A stretch of DNA of 64,000 nucleotides from Chloroflexota bacterium (GCA_017853275.1 JAFMJV010000006.1:1-64000), one strand, 5' to 3'. Positions 1-8,692 are shown, counted from the stretch's first letter. The notes: generated by a model from the letters alone, not told the origin. Translations and numbers: made by a program.

Positions 1-48
1 GAGGCCTCCGAGGTCGTGGTGGCCGCGCGGCGGGCCTGCGGAGCATGA
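1..48 (+). CDS. 3' end of an upstream gene (partial)
   Basis: Frame 1 is open from the window edge for 15 codons and stops with TGA at 46-48. That stop overlaps the ATG of the next gene as ATGA, the same coupling used throughout the window, so this is probably the end of a real upstream gene in one operon with the phosphotriesterase-like gene. The visible tail is alanine/valine/arginine rich and is too short to identify the protein. Confidence 0.5.
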   Translation, partial: EASEVVVAARRACGA

Positions 49-1034
49 ACGCCGGCAGCCCCCAGGTCGTCACCGTCCTCGGGCCGATCGCCCCCGAGGC
101 GATGGGCAACACGCTCACCCATGACCATGTCCTCATCGACGCCTTCGGGCTCTTCGGGGATTCGTCCTATGCCTGGATCCTCGATGACGAGGATGTGATG
201 GCGCGGGAGCTGGAGCTCTTCCGGGCGGCAGGCGGCGGGACGATCATCGACCCCACCTGCATCGGCCTGAAGCGGCAGCCGGCCGGGATGCGCCGGCTCG
301 CGGAGCGGACCGGCCTCAACCTCGTCATGGGGACCGGCTGGTACCGCGAGCGCTGCTACCCCACCTACATCCGCGAGGAGATGCCGGACCAGCTGGCGGA
401 CCGGATGGTCCGGGACCTCGTCCTCGGCCAGGACGGGACGGACGTGCGGGCGGGCTTCATCGGGGAGATCGGGACGGAGCGCGACTTCATCACGCCCGCC
501 CAGGAGCGCGTCTTCCGGGCCGCCGGCCGCGCCCACCGGCGGACGGGCGTCCCGATCCTCACCCATACGACGCACTTCGGCGAGCTCGCCGTGGAGCAGC
601 TCGCCCTTCTCCGCGAGGAAGGCGTTCCGTCCGACCGGGTCGTCGTCTCGCACCTCGGCGACCGGGTGGGGATCCACTGGTGGCTCCCGATCGCGGAGAC
701 CGGCGCCTACCTGAACATCGACAACCTGGCCTTCGTGGGCGGCTACGCCCCGCTCGAGGTCCGGGCGGACAACGTGGCCGCCTTCTGCGCGGAAGGGCTC
801 GTGGACCAGGTCATGCTGTCGAACGACATCTGCCTCCTGGACCAGCTCGCGCAGTACGGCGGACCGGGCTACGCGAACGTGATCCAGAGCTTCCTGCCGC
901 TCCTGCGGGCGCGCGGCGTCACCGAGGCGCAGATCCACCGGATGACGGTGGAGAACCCGGCGCGCGCCTTCTCCTACGATGCGGAGGGGGCGCGGCAGCG
1001 CGCGCTCGCCGCATGGGGGATGCGCGCGGGCTGA
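45..1034 (+). CDS. Phosphotriesterase-family metal-dependent hydrolase
   Basis: A 329-residue TIM-barrel amidohydrolase of the phosphotriesterase/lactonase group. The metal-binding HxH lies near the N-terminus (T-H-D-H, about residues 25-28), followed by GEIG near residue 141, an HTTH block near 173-176, SHLGD near 203-207 and SND near 260-262. The residue bridging the two metals is Glu (GEIGT) rather than a carboxylated Lys, as in E. coli PHP-type members. Members hydrolyse lactones, esters or phosphotriesters; given the sugar-catabolic surroundings a sugar lactonase is a reasonable guess, but the substrate cannot be read from sequence. Start ATG 45 overlaps the upstream stop. A second relative lies at 53352-54410. 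Confidence 0.85.
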   Translation: MNAGSPQVVTVLGPIAPEAMGNTLTHDHVLIDAFGLFGDSSYAWILDDEDVMARELELFRAAGGGTIIDPTCIGLKRQPAGMRRLAERTGLNLVMGTGWYRERCYPTYIREEMPDQLADRMVRDLVLGQDGTDVRAGFIGEIGTERDFITPAQERVFRAAGRAHRRTGVPILTHTTHFGELAVEQLALLREEGVPSDRVVVSHLGDRVGIHWWLPIAETGAYLNIDNLAFVGGYAPLEVRADNVAAFCAEGLVDQVMLSNDICLLDQLAQYGGPGYANVIQSFLPLLRARGVTEAQIHRMTVENPARAFSYDAEGARQRALAAWGMRAG

Positions 1035-1056
1035 ACGCCCGGCCCGACCCCCGGGC

Positions 1057-2091
1057 CTACCAGGAGATCGAGGTCGAGCGGCCCCACGCGTCCACGATCC
1101 GGACCGTGGTCCGCACGCGCACGCCCGCGACACCGCTCCACCACGAGGCGGGGAGGACGAGGGCGGTCGTCCAGGTCGACGTGCTGCCGAAGGGGACCGG
1201 CGAGAGCCACGGCCGGGAGGTGTCCGGGGTATCCAGCGCCGCCGTCGTGCGGGCGTCGTAGCCGATCCGCTCGTCCAGGTCGAGGGTGTGGCCCTGGAGG
1301 AGGCGTCCGTCCGAGCGGCGGACCACGCGCACCTCCACCCGGTCGAGGAGCGGGTCGTCATCGCTCGTCGCGATGCGCACGAGCCCGTCCGCCGTGGGGG
1401 TGGGCTTCGTGGTGACCGAGAGGCTCATCCCGTGGGAGGAAGGGGGCGGGACGAGGAGCATCGGGTGGACGTGGGGGTCGAACCCGAAGGCATCCGCGCC
1501 GTAGCGCGAGCCGGGGTTCGCGAGCTGCCACTCGAGCGAGTAGGGGGTCCCGACCCGCAGCTCCCAGTGGAGGTGGTCGCTCAACGCGTTCCCGGTATGA
1601 CCGACGCGGCCGATCCGCTCGCCGCGGGCGACGGCCGGCGTCTCGCCTGCGGCGGCCGCGGCGGCGAGCGCGGGCTCGATCTCCGAAAGATGCATATGGA
1701 AGGTGTAGAAGAGGGTGAGCGAGCGCCCCTGGAAGAGGACCGGCTCCGGGAAGGCGTGGCGGAGGATGACGGTCAGCCCACCGTCCGCGTAGTCACGGAC
1801 CCCGAAGAGCTCGCCGGCGAGCGCGGCCACGACCGGCGTCCCCTCCGGGGCGTGGAGGTCGATCCCGCGATGCCAGTCATAGGCATCCGTGGCGGCACGG
1901 ATGCGCGGGCCGAGGGTGCTCGTGATCGCGTCCCGCGTCCCACCCTGGACGGGCCAGACGGTCCCGCCGCGGATCGCCGTGAAGGCCGCCGCCAGGCCGT
2001 CCGTGGCGGCGCCCACGCGGGCGGAGGGGACGGCGACACCGACGATCGCGAGCGCCATCGCCGCGCTGAGAAGCGTTCGTCCGAACCGCAT
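1057..2091 (-). CDS. Secreted M23-family (LytM-like) metallopeptidase
   Basis: A 344-residue protein with an N-terminal signal peptide (MRFGRTLL followed by a hydrophobic stretch ending VGA). The peptidase core has HRGIDLHAP (first zinc His and Asp), HMHL and HLHWEL, the HxH metal motif of peptidase family M23. A beta-rich tail of about 130 residues, with no recognised domain, follows the catalytic core. M23 enzymes cut peptidoglycan cross-bridges outside the membrane. The start at 2091 is chosen over upstream in-frame Met codons because a strong GGAGGGAGAGGGAGA purine run precedes it and the signal peptide begins there. It faces away from the following gene and appears to be a single-gene unit. 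Confidence 0.85.
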   Translation of the reverse strand: MRFGRTLLSAAMALAIVGVAVPSARVGAATDGLAAAFTAIRGGTVWPVQGGTRDAITSTLGPRIRAATDAYDWHRGIDLHAPEGTPVVAALAGELFGVRDYADGGLTVILRHAFPEPVLFQGRSLTLFYTFHMHLSEIEPALAAAAAAGETPAVARGERIGRVGHTGNALSDHLHWELRVGTPYSLEWQLANPGSRYGADAFGFDPHVHPMLLVPPPSSHGMSLSVTTKPTPTADGLVRIATSDDDPLLDRVEVRVVRRSDGRLLQGHTLDLDERIGYDARTTAALDTPDTSRPWLSPVPFGSTSTWTTALVLPASWWSGVAGVRVRTTVRIVDAWGRSTSISW

Positions 2092-2245
2092 CGTCTCCCT
2101 CTCCCTCCGCGACCCGTGAGGTGGGCCGGTCTGCAGGGAGGATGCCGGGACGCGTGGGCCCCCTCCATCCCCCGAACGGACCAGACCGCAGCAGCCGTCG
2201 ACCGGCCGAAGGTCCGGGGCGCGCACGGGACCTGCGGCGGGCCGC

Positions 2246-2251
2246 TATCGT
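2246..2251 (+). promoter_or_regulatory. Candidate -10 element (TATCGT)
   Basis: TATCGT in a very GC-rich spacer, 10 bases before the ATG at 2262, of the form TAnnnT that recurs in intergenic regions of this window. The leader would be only a few bases, and no ribosome binding site is seen. No clear -35 hexamer is visible. Confidence 0.35.
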
Positions 2252-2261
2252 CCGGGACGAG

Positions 2262-3002
2262 ATGCGCGACGACCAGGACCCCTTCGCCCTCCCGCTCCAC
2301 GACCACCTCCACGGCGCCTTCTTCTTCCGCACGAGCGGCGCCTTCGACCACACGCCCCGGATGCAGCTGGCCGCCTCGATCCGCGTGGAGCGCCCGGGCG
2401 AGCCGCCGGTGGAGGCGTGGCTCACCCACCCCTGCATCGCCGAATCGATGTACCGCCCGGCCGGCCTGATCCAGGAGCCGGTCGCGACCTTCACCGCGAT
2501 CGTCATCCACGATCGCGAGACCGCCTTCCTGCGCCGGACGGTGGCGGACGGACGGGAGTCCCGGAGCACGATCGCGCTCGGTGCGGAGATGCCCACGCAC
2601 AGCGGGATCCCGGCGCGCATGCTGGAGCTGCGGATCGTCTCGGTCCGGGCGGAGCGGCTGGAGGCCCTGGCGGATCACCGAGCGATCCGGTCAGCGGCGC
2701 TCGCCGGGCGGCGGATCGCGGGACGGACCCGCTGGACCGAGGACGGGACGACCTACACGCTGGAGTACCCGGTCACGACGATCAACGTCTCCAACGACGA
2801 CGCGCGCTGGCAGGTGGATGCCGGGCCCGTCCTCCTGCCGGGGCGTGACCCCGGGGCCTCACCCTTCGCGGTGGACCGGCTCGAGCCCGGCTACCTCGTC
2901 TTCAACGAGCCGGGCTGGGCGGAGGTCGCGGGGCTCGCCGGTGACGGCACCACGCAGCCACGGCGGATCGACGCGGAGAGCCGCCTCTACGCGATCGCCT
3001 GA
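2262..3002 (+). CDS. Protein of unknown function (246 aa)
   Basis: I do not recognise this family. The 246-residue protein has no signal peptide and no membrane segment. It starts with an acidic, His-containing segment (LHDHLHGAFFF) and appears mainly beta-stranded, with regularly spaced hydrophobic and charged residues (THPCIAESMY, TLEYPVTTINVSNDD). Start ATG 2262 is chosen because it sits just after a candidate -10 element and the residues upstream of it are low-complexity and Pro/Arg rich, typical of out-of-gene translation. It is divergent from the M23 peptidase and convergent with the oxidoreductase at 3040-4128. Confidence 0.65.
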   Translation: MRDDQDPFALPLHDHLHGAFFFRTSGAFDHTPRMQLAASIRVERPGEPPVEAWLTHPCIAESMYRPAGLIQEPVATFTAIVIHDRETAFLRRTVADGRESRSTIALGAEMPTHSGIPARMLELRIVSVRAERLEALADHRAIRSAALAGRRIAGRTRWTEDGTTYTLEYPVTTINVSNDDARWQVDAGPVLLPGRDPGASPFAVDRLEPGYLVFNEPGWAEVAGLAGDGTTQPRRIDAESRLYAIA

Positions 3003-3043
3003 CCCGGGCGGAGCGGACGGGGCCGCCCCGGATCGGGGGTCAG
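2999..3043. terminator. Possible bidirectional terminator between convergent genes
   Basis: Outer arms CTGACCC (2999-3005) and GGGTCAG (3037-3043) can pair, with an inner GGGG-ccg-CCCC stem. The stop codons of both convergent genes lie inside the arms. No U-tract is present, so function as a terminator is uncertain. Confidence 0.35.
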
Positions 3044-4128
3044 GCCGGGCGGCGGTCGAGGGTGGCGACGCTCTCCAGGCGCCCGCTCTTCGCGCTGCGG
3101 TAGGAGGCCTCGAGGATCTCCACCGTCCGCGCCCCGAGCTCGGCGGGCGAGTTGTTCGCGGGCTTCCGGCCGAGGGCCGCGTCCACGACGGCATCGATCG
3201 GGCCCTGGCAGTTGTAGAGGCCGGCGTCCGACGCGAGCGGGACGCGGGTCTCCGTGCCGCCGGCGAGGTACTTCCAGAGGACGTTGTCGCGCAGGTCGAG
3301 GTGGAACTGGCCCCGGCTGCCCATCGCACGCAGCTCCACCGCGTGCCGGTTGCCCGCGGAGCCGAGGTGGCCGGATGCACCCGCCATCGTGCCGATCGCC
3401 CCGTTCGTGAAGCGGATCGTCACCGCGTCGTGGAGCTCCACCTTCGCCCCGAGCGGCGCGCTCATGAGGGCGAAGGCCGCCTCCCCACGCAGGTCCGTGA
3501 GCCACAGCGCGACACCGAGCGCGTGGGTCAGCTGCGCCTGCCCGTAGCCGCCGCCGGAGGTCTCCGGCCGGCTCCACGAATCGGGCTGCGGGACGGTCTC
3601 CGGGTCTGCATCGGGATAGGCGCCCGTCTCCGAGAGGAGCTCCCGGGTGACGGAATCCATGTGGATCGAGATGTGCTCGATCTCGCCGATCCCGCCCTCC
3701 TCGTGCATCAGGCGGTGCGCCTGGACGACCATCGGGCGGTAGTTCCAGCCGTACGCCACGAAGAGCTGGTTCCCCGTGCGCTTCGTGGTCGCGTCCAGCT
3801 CCCAGGCATCGGCAGGGTTCAGGGTGAAGGGCTTCTCGCACATCACCTGGGCGCCCGCCTCGAGGGCCGCCTTGCTCTGCGCGAAGTGGTAGCCGGGCGG
3901 GCTCCCCACCACGACGATATCCGGCCGCTCGGCGATCACGTCCTCCCAGCGGGTCGTGGCCTTCTGGAAGCCGAACTTGCTGCGGACCTTCTCGAGGAGG
4001 ACCGGGTCGCGCCGGTTGACGATGACGAGCTCGACCTCGCCCATCTCCTGGCGGCGGACGAGGTTGGGGAGGTGCGAGCTCACGGTCCATGAACCCGCTC
4101 CGATGACACCGACGCGCAGCTTGGCCAT
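3040..4128 (-). CDS. Gfo/Idh/MocA-family oxidoreductase
   Basis: A 362-residue NAD(P)-dependent oxidoreductase. The N-terminal Rossmann motif is GVIGAGSW (residues 6-13), the conserved E-K-P motif is CEKPF near residue 95, and the C-terminal alpha/beta substrate domain contains SGGGYGQAQLTHA. The family oxidises or reduces sugars, inositols and related polyols. It closely resembles the gene at 55763-56818: both have KFGF followed by ATT-x-W-x-(D/E)VIA, and both have the SGGGYGQ block. Start 4128 (MAKLRVG) is chosen because GGAGGGGCAGAGG lies just upstream and the Rossmann fold begins at once; an ATG 15 bases earlier is possible. Confidence 0.88.
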   Translation of the reverse strand: MAKLRVGVIGAGSWTVSSHLPNLVRRQEMGEVELVIVNRRDPVLLEKVRSKFGFQKATTRWEDVIAERPDIVVVGSPPGYHFAQSKAALEAGAQVMCEKPFTLNPADAWELDATTKRTGNQLFVAYGWNYRPMVVQAHRLMHEEGGIGEIEHISIHMDSVTRELLSETGAYPDADPETVPQPDSWSRPETSGGGYGQAQLTHALGVALWLTDLRGEAAFALMSAPLGAKVELHDAVTIRFTNGAIGTMAGASGHLGSAGNRHAVELRAMGSRGQFHLDLRDNVLWKYLAGGTETRVPLASDAGLYNCQGPIDAVVDAALGRKPANNSPAELGARTVEILEASYRSAKSGRLESVATLDRRPA

Positions 4129-4169
4129 CCTCTGCCCCTCCATCTCCGTACCTCGCGACCGACGGCGGG

Positions 4170-4175
4170 ATGATA
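4170..4175 (-). promoter_or_regulatory. Candidate -10 element (TATCAT)
   Basis: Read on the minus strand this is TATCAT, 41 bases upstream of the oxidoreductase start at 4128, and of the same TAnnnT form as other intergenic elements here. Confidence 0.35.
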
Positions 4176-4251
4176 CGCCCCGGGCGCGCCCGCCGGACCA
4201 CCGTGGCGCGACGGCATCCGGACCGGGATTCCCGTGTCGTGGTCGACGGCC

Positions 4252-4257
4252 TATCCT
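4252..4257 (+). promoter_or_regulatory. Candidate -10 element of a leaderless gene (TATCCT)
   Basis: TATCCT ends seven bases before the ATG at 4265. With normal -10 to start-site spacing, transcription would begin at or next to the A of the ATG. No ribosome binding site is present. Confidence 0.45.
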
Positions 4258-4264
4258 GTCGCGC

Positions 4265-4876
4265 ATGCCCAGCCGACACGCACGACTCGACCGAGCCTTC
4301 CCCCGCGACGCGACCGACGGCCGGACCGAGGTGCGGATGCGGATCGCCGGCTACGACGACCTCTTCGATCCGCTCGATGCGGGTCCGGACGACCTCCGGC
4401 GCGTGAGCCAGGACGTGGAGGACTACCTGGAGGGCGCCCTGGACGTCCTCCCGGCGAAGGAGCCGCTCCGGATCGTGGTGATGCTCTCGGCCGAGTCCCT
4501 CGACCCGGCGCGCGAGCCGGGGATCACGACCGCGCTCCGGGCAGGATTCGAGCTGCGGCGGGCGTCGCTCGCCGATGAGATCGCCGCCAATCGCCGCCGG
4601 ATCTTCGGGCTCCTCTTCGCCGGCCTGCTGCCGCTCATGATCGGGCACCTCATCCCGATCATCCTCGGCCACCACCGCTCCGATGGACCCGTCTTCGGCG
4701 ACTTCGAGTGGCTGATCGACAACGTCCTCGTGATCGCCTCGTGGGTCTTCATCTGGGAGGCGGTCTCCGCCTTCGCGTTCGGGCGCCGCGAGCTCGCGTC
4801 ACGGGACCGGCGGCTCGTCCGGCTCGAGCAGGCACCGGTCGCCTTCCGCGCCGCGGACGGACCCCGGACCGCCTGA
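4265..4876 (+). CDS. Predicted two-pass membrane protein of unknown function
   Basis: A 203-residue protein with a charged N-terminal cytoplasmic domain (residues 1-112, rich in Asp/Arg) and two hydrophobic helices at about 113-134 (IFGLLFAGLLPLM) and 149-172 (LVIASWVFIWEAVSAF), then a short basic tail. I do not recognise the family. Start ATG 4265 is favoured because a candidate -10 element lies seven bases upstream, implying a leaderless mRNA; Met 25 is an alternative. It is divergent from the oxidoreductase and convergent with the secreted protein at 4943-5752. Confidence 0.65.
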   Translation: MPSRHARLDRAFPRDATDGRTEVRMRIAGYDDLFDPLDAGPDDLRRVSQDVEDYLEGALDVLPAKEPLRIVVMLSAESLDPAREPGITTALRAGFELRRASLADEIAANRRRIFGLLFAGLLPLMIGHLIPIILGHHRSDGPVFGDFEWLIDNVLVIASWVFIWEAVSAFAFGRRELASRDRRLVRLEQAPVAFRAADGPRTA

Positions 4877-4909
4877 CGGGCTCGCCGCCCACCGGGGACG
4901 GCGAGCCCG
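4877..4909. terminator. Likely bidirectional terminator hairpin
   Basis: Perfect 11-bp inverted repeat: CGGGCTCGCCG at 4877-4887 and its complement at 4899-4909, with an 11-base loop, starting directly after the stop codon of the membrane protein gene and between two convergent genes. No U-tract. Confidence 0.6.
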
Positions 4910-4942
4910 CTCCGAGGAAGCGCCGGCCGTGGGGCCCGGCGG

Positions 4943-5752
4943 TCAGCCGGCGGGCGAGGGGATCGGCGCGGGGACCTCACCGGGCACGACGATCGTGGCG
5001 ATCAGGTCGTCCAGGCTGGACAGGCTCGGCGTGAAGGCGTCGGGGGTCGCTTCCTCCAGCGTCGTCCGGCTCTCCGCGATGTACGCGTCGTACGCCTGCT
5101 CGGTGCGCGTGATCCGGCGGACCGCCTTCCTCTGGGCGGCCATCCCGTACGTGGGGAGGAGCTCGGTCTTCGGGGAGATGGACGCCTTGACGTACCAGCG
5201 GCCGTCGTCGCTGAGACCGTGGAAGACGTACGCGAAGAGGTCGGGGTCCAGCAGGTCCGCGACGAGACTGTCATACCCGAGGTAGACGACCCCGGAAAGC
5301 CCGGGCTGGTCCACGTAGGCGACCCGGGCACGCAGCGCCGGGGAATCCGGATCGCCCATCTTCGGAAGCTGCTGCGGGTCGTCCGCAAGGACCGCCGGGT
5401 CCGGCCGTCCGGCAAGGAGGGTGCGCAGGCGCTCGACCGTCGCCATCGTCTCCGGCGCATCCGCCAGCTGGGAGATCTCGTAGAACTCCACCGTGGCGAT
5501 CGTCCTGGCCTTGCGAGGAGCGACGTAGGTCGTGAGACGGAGGTGTTCGGGGACCGCAGGGTCCATGGATCCCTCCACCGCCGCCACGAACGGGACCCGC
5601 GACGCCGCGACGCCGTCCCCGAGGGCGGCGTCGAAGGTGAACCCGACACCGTCGAAGAGGACGCTGCTCGTGGCCGGCTCCTGCGCGGCGGCGGGCGGCG
5701 CCAGAAGCGCGAAGGAGAGTGCGACGATCGCGGCAGAACGAAGCTTCACCAC
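4943..5752 (-). CDS. Secreted protein of unknown function
   Basis: A 269-residue protein with a clear Sec signal peptide (MVKLRSAAIVALSFALLAPPAAAQ; cleavage predicted after AAA). There is no lipobox Cys, so it should be free outside the membrane. The mature part is acidic with alternating beta and helical stretches (RTIATVEFYEISQLADAPE, RRITRTEQAYDAYIAESRTTLEEA) and no motif I recognise. It is transcribed away from the dehydratase operon at 5972 and has its own candidate promoter. Confidence 0.7.
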   Translation of the reverse strand: MVKLRSAAIVALSFALLAPPAAAQEPATSSVLFDGVGFTFDAALGDGVAASRVPFVAAVEGSMDPAVPEHLRLTTYVAPRKARTIATVEFYEISQLADAPETMATVERLRTLLAGRPDPAVLADDPQQLPKMGDPDSPALRARVAYVDQPGLSGVVYLGYDSLVADLLDPDLFAYVFHGLSDDGRWYVKASISPKTELLPTYGMAAQRKAVRRITRTEQAYDAYIAESRTTLEEATPDAFTPSLSSLDDLIATIVVPGEVPAPIPSPAG

Positions 5753-5827
5753 GGGACCCCCGCCGATTCCGCCCGGCGCCGGTCCAGTGTGCCGACCATC
5801 GGCGCACCGCCCGCCGGGACCGCCGGA

Positions 5828-5833
5828 AATCTA
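5828..5833 (-). promoter_or_regulatory. Candidate -10 element (TAGATT)
   Basis: Minus-strand TAGATT, 75 bases upstream of the secreted protein start at 5752, inside the 219-base divergent spacer 5753-5971. Confidence 0.3.
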
Positions 5834-5901
5834 GCACCGGGTGCCCGTCCGCCGGCGGCAGGCCCTGCGCCGGGGCCCCGCCCGCGGCTCGGCGGGTGCC
5901 C

Positions 5902-5907
5902 TACACT
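5902..5907 (+). promoter_or_regulatory. Candidate -10 element (TACACT)
   Basis: TACACT, 64 bases before the ATG at 5972, the predicted promoter of the dehydratase operon. A CGTTTGCAG motif related to the shared operator candidate lies 13 bases downstream, at 5921-5929. Confidence 0.4.
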
Positions 5908-5920
5908 CGCGGCCCAGAAC

Positions 5921-5929
5921 CGTTTGCAG
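5921..5929 (+). promoter_or_regulatory. Operator-like motif CGTTTGCAG
   Basis: One mismatch from the CGTTTCCAG found upstream of three other catabolic operons (14756-14768, 49560-49575, 62728-62740). It sits a few bases downstream of the predicted transcription start, where a repressor could block transcription. Weakest of the four sites. Confidence 0.3.
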
Positions 5930-5971
5930 CGCGGGCCCCGGCCGCAGCCACCGTGGGGACGAGGAGGATCG

Positions 5972-7138
5972 ATGGACAGGATCGTCAAGGTCGAGCCGAT
6001 CCCGGTCAGCTACCCGGAGCCGAACGACTTCAACGCGCTCCGCCATCTCTGCCTCGTGAAGATCACGACCGCGGACGGTGTGGTGGGCTGGGGCGAATCG
6101 ATCACCCAGTTCCCGGAGGCGAACTTCGCGACGAAGGCGATCATCGAGGGGATGGCCGAGCGGGTCGTGGGGAAGGACCCCCTCGGGAACATCGCGATCT
6201 GGCACCAGCTGCGCGACAAGAAGTGGTGGTACGGCTACCGCGGCGGGATCGCCAGCTACGCGGTCGCCGCGATCGACATGGCGCTCTGGGACATCAAGGG
6301 GAAGATCCTCGGCGCGAGCGTCCTCGACCTGCTCGGCGGCGCGGTCCACGAGAAGCTCCCCGTGATCGCCTCCTGCCACGCGCACTACGAGGATATCGGT
6401 GCGATGGTGGAGGAGGCCCAGGAGTGGGTCGCCCCCGGCCTCCACGGCGTGAAGGTGGGCCTGGGCAAGCGCGGCAACGCGCGCCTGGGCTATGAGCACG
6501 ACCGGGACGTGGAGTACATGCGCCGGATGCGCGAGGGCCTCGGCGAGAAGGCGATGATCATGCTCGACTGCGGTTGGGCGATCAAGTGGGACGTGATGAC
6601 CGCGGTCCGTCGCGTCCAGGCCTTCGAGGAGTTCGGGCTCCACTGGATCGAGGAGCCCCTCATGGAGTGGGACCCGGAGGGCTACCGGAACCTGCGCGGG
6701 AAGACGACCTCGCTCATCGCCTACGGCGAGAAGGAATGGGACCTGCGCGGCTTCGAGGAGGTCCTCGCGACCGGGACCGTGGACGTGGTCGGCATCGACC
6801 CGGGCCGTGCCGAGGGGATCACCGGCTTCAAGAAGGCGACCGAGCGGGTCGAGTTCTACAAGCGCCAGAGCAACGCGCACGCGTGGTCGAGCGCGATCTG
6901 CTCCGCGGCGAGCCTCGCGGTCAGCTTCAGCACCCCGTCCGCGAAGCTCTTCGAGTTCAAGCCGCTCCGCAACCCGATGCAGCATGACCTCGTCAGCGAG
7001 CCCTTCGAGCACGTGAACGGCTGGGTCTACCCGCCCACGAAGCCGGGGCTGGGCATCGAGATCATCGAGGACGTCGTCCGTCACTACGACAGCGCGACCG
7101 TCCTCGCCGACCCCAAGAAGTTCGGCGCGCTCGCCTAG
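5972..7138 (+). CDS. Mandelate racemase/enolase-superfamily sugar-acid dehydratase
   Basis: A 388-residue enolase-superfamily enzyme of the mandelate racemase subgroup. Metal ligands are Asp199 (MLDCGW), Glu227 (WIEEPL) and Glu253 (GEKEW). General base candidates are Lys161 (GVKVG) on one barrel face and His303 (NAHAW) on the other, the Lys/His pair of the MR subgroup. These enzymes abstract the proton alpha to a carboxylate; bacterial members mostly dehydrate aldonic acids such as rhamnonate, fuconate or galactarate. Exact substrate unknown. The start is well supported by GAGGAGGA just upstream. It heads an operon with two SDRs, a Rid protein and a zinc dehydrogenase, consistent with a sugar-acid pathway. 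Confidence 0.88.
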   Translation: MDRIVKVEPIPVSYPEPNDFNALRHLCLVKITTADGVVGWGESITQFPEANFATKAIIEGMAERVVGKDPLGNIAIWHQLRDKKWWYGYRGGIASYAVAAIDMALWDIKGKILGASVLDLLGGAVHEKLPVIASCHAHYEDIGAMVEEAQEWVAPGLHGVKVGLGKRGNARLGYEHDRDVEYMRRMREGLGEKAMIMLDCGWAIKWDVMTAVRRVQAFEEFGLHWIEEPLMEWDPEGYRNLRGKTTSLIAYGEKEWDLRGFEEVLATGTVDVVGIDPGRAEGITGFKKATERVEFYKRQSNAHAWSSAICSAASLAVSFSTPSAKLFEFKPLRNPMQHDLVSEPFEHVNGWVYPPTKPGLGIEIIEDVVRHYDSATVLADPKKFGALA

Positions 7139-7164
7139 CCCGCCGCGATCAGGAGGAGAGCGAG

Positions 7165-7932
7165 ATGACCTGGAGTGTGGGCGCCGGGCTGGACGGCAAG
7201 GGCGTCATCGTCACGGGTGCGGCGGGCGGCATCGGCCGTGCCGTCGCGGAGGCCTTCGCCCAGACCGGGGCGAAGGTGATGGCCGTCGATCTCGACCAGG
7301 CGAAGGTGGACGAGGTCGTCGCCGGCCTGGCCGGAAGCGGCCACATCGGGGTGGCGGCGAACCTCGGCGACCTCGCGGGGCACGCGGGGCTCGTGGCGCA
7401 GGCGCGCGCGGCCTTCGGGAACCTTTACGTCCTCGCCCACACGGCGGCCGTCCTCCGGCGCCGGAAGAGCCTGGACGAGGTGACCGAGGAGGACTGGGAC
7501 TTCCAGAACGACATCAACGTGAAGGCGACCTTCTTCCTCTGCCGGACCGTGGCGAACGCGATGGTGGAGCAGGGGAACGGCGGCCGGATCATCCTCTTCA
7601 GCTCCCAGGGCTGGTGGACGGGCGGCTTCGGCGGGTCGCTCCCCTACGCGGCCACCAAGGGCGGCGTGACCACGATGAGCCGCGGCCTGGCCCGGACCTA
7701 CGGACCGCACCGGATCACCGTGAACTGCATCTCGCCCGGCCAGATCCACACCCCGATGCTCCTCACCGACCTCCCCACCGAGGTCTACGAGAACATGAAG
7801 AAGCAGACCCCGCTCGGCTACGTGGGCGAGCCGGCGGACTGCGCGGGGCCGGTCGTCTTCCTCGCCTCGGACCACGCCGCCTACATCACCGGGTCGACGA
7901 TCAACGTCTCCGGCGGCTTCCTCATGTACTGA
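7165..7932 (+). CDS. Short-chain dehydrogenase/reductase (SDR)
   Basis: A 255-residue classical SDR. The cofactor motif TGAAGGIG lies near residues 13-20. The catalytic Ser is in LFSSQGWW and the Tyr/Lys pair is YAATK. The C-terminal NVSGGFLMY is the usual SDR ending. It would oxidise or reduce a hydroxyl of a sugar or sugar acid using NAD(P). The ATG is preceded by AGGAGAGCGAG. It lies directly after the dehydratase gene and 7 bases before a second SDR, so the three are likely co-transcribed. Confidence 0.9.
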   Translation: MTWSVGAGLDGKGVIVTGAAGGIGRAVAEAFAQTGAKVMAVDLDQAKVDEVVAGLAGSGHIGVAANLGDLAGHAGLVAQARAAFGNLYVLAHTAAVLRRRKSLDEVTEEDWDFQNDINVKATFFLCRTVANAMVEQGNGGRIILFSSQGWWTGGFGGSLPYAATKGGVTTMSRGLARTYGPHRITVNCISPGQIHTPMLLTDLPTEVYENMKKQTPLGYVGEPADCAGPVVFLASDHAAYITGSTINVSGGFLMY

Positions 7933-7939
7933 GCCGCGG

Positions 7940-8692
7940 ATGACCGCCGCGGAGCTCGAGGGGCGCCGGATCGTCGTGACCGGCGCGGGATCCGGCATCG
8001 GCCGCGCCACGGCCCGTCTCGCGGTCGCGCGCGGGGCGGTGGTGATCGGCGTGGCGCGCTCCGCGGAGGGCAGCGCGGCGATCGCGGCGGAGGGGGCGAT
8101 CCCCTTCCGCGGCGACATGACCCACGCGGCGGACCGCGAGCGCCTCGTCCGGGAGGGCGGGGCGGTGGACGGCCTCGTCATCGCGCACGGCGAGACGCAG
8201 GGCCAGCCGATCGCGGCGGTGACGGAGGCGGACTGGGACCGGCTCCTGGACGCGAACCTCCGCTCCGTCTTCTTCCTCCTCCAGGCCTTCACGCCCCGCC
8301 TCCCGGACCACGGGTCGGTGGTCACCCTCACGTCGGTCGCCGGGAAGACCGGCGCGATCCCGGAGGTGACCGTCTATGCCGCCGCCAAGGCGGGGGTGAT
8401 GTCCCTCACGCGCTCCTTCGCGACCGCGAACGCGGCGCGCGGGATGCGGGTCAACGCGGTCCTGCCGGGGATCATCGATACCCCGATGCAGGAGCGCTTC
8501 CTCGCGCTCAACGCACCGATCCGGGGGATGTCGCCCGCCGCCCTGAACGCGGAACGGCTCGCGATGACCCCGATGCGGCGCGCCGGGACCCCGGAGGAGG
8601 CCGCCGAGGTCATCTGCTTCCTCCTCTCGGACCGCGCGTCCTATCTCACCGGCCAGACGATCAACGTCGCAGGAGGGTTCGTCACGTGGTGA
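7940..8692 (+). CDS. Short-chain dehydrogenase/reductase (SDR)
   Basis: A 250-residue classical SDR with TGAGSGIG near residues 14-21, catalytic Ser in LTSVAGKTG and YAAAK as the Tyr/Lys pair, ending NVAGGFVTW. It is not especially close to the preceding SDR, so the two probably act on different intermediates of one pathway. The last codons overlap the start of the Rid gene (GTG at 8686). No strong ribosome binding site precedes it, suggesting coupling with the gene before. Confidence 0.9.
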   Translation: MTAAELEGRRIVVTGAGSGIGRATARLAVARGAVVIGVARSAEGSAAIAAEGAIPFRGDMTHAADRERLVREGGAVDGLVIAHGETQGQPIAAVTEADWDRLLDANLRSVFFLLQAFTPRLPDHGSVVTLTSVAGKTGAIPEVTVYAAAKAGVMSLTRSFATANAARGMRVNAVLPGIIDTPMQERFLALNAPIRGMSPAALNAERLAMTPMRRAGTPEEAAEVICFLLSDRASYLTGQTINVAGGFVTW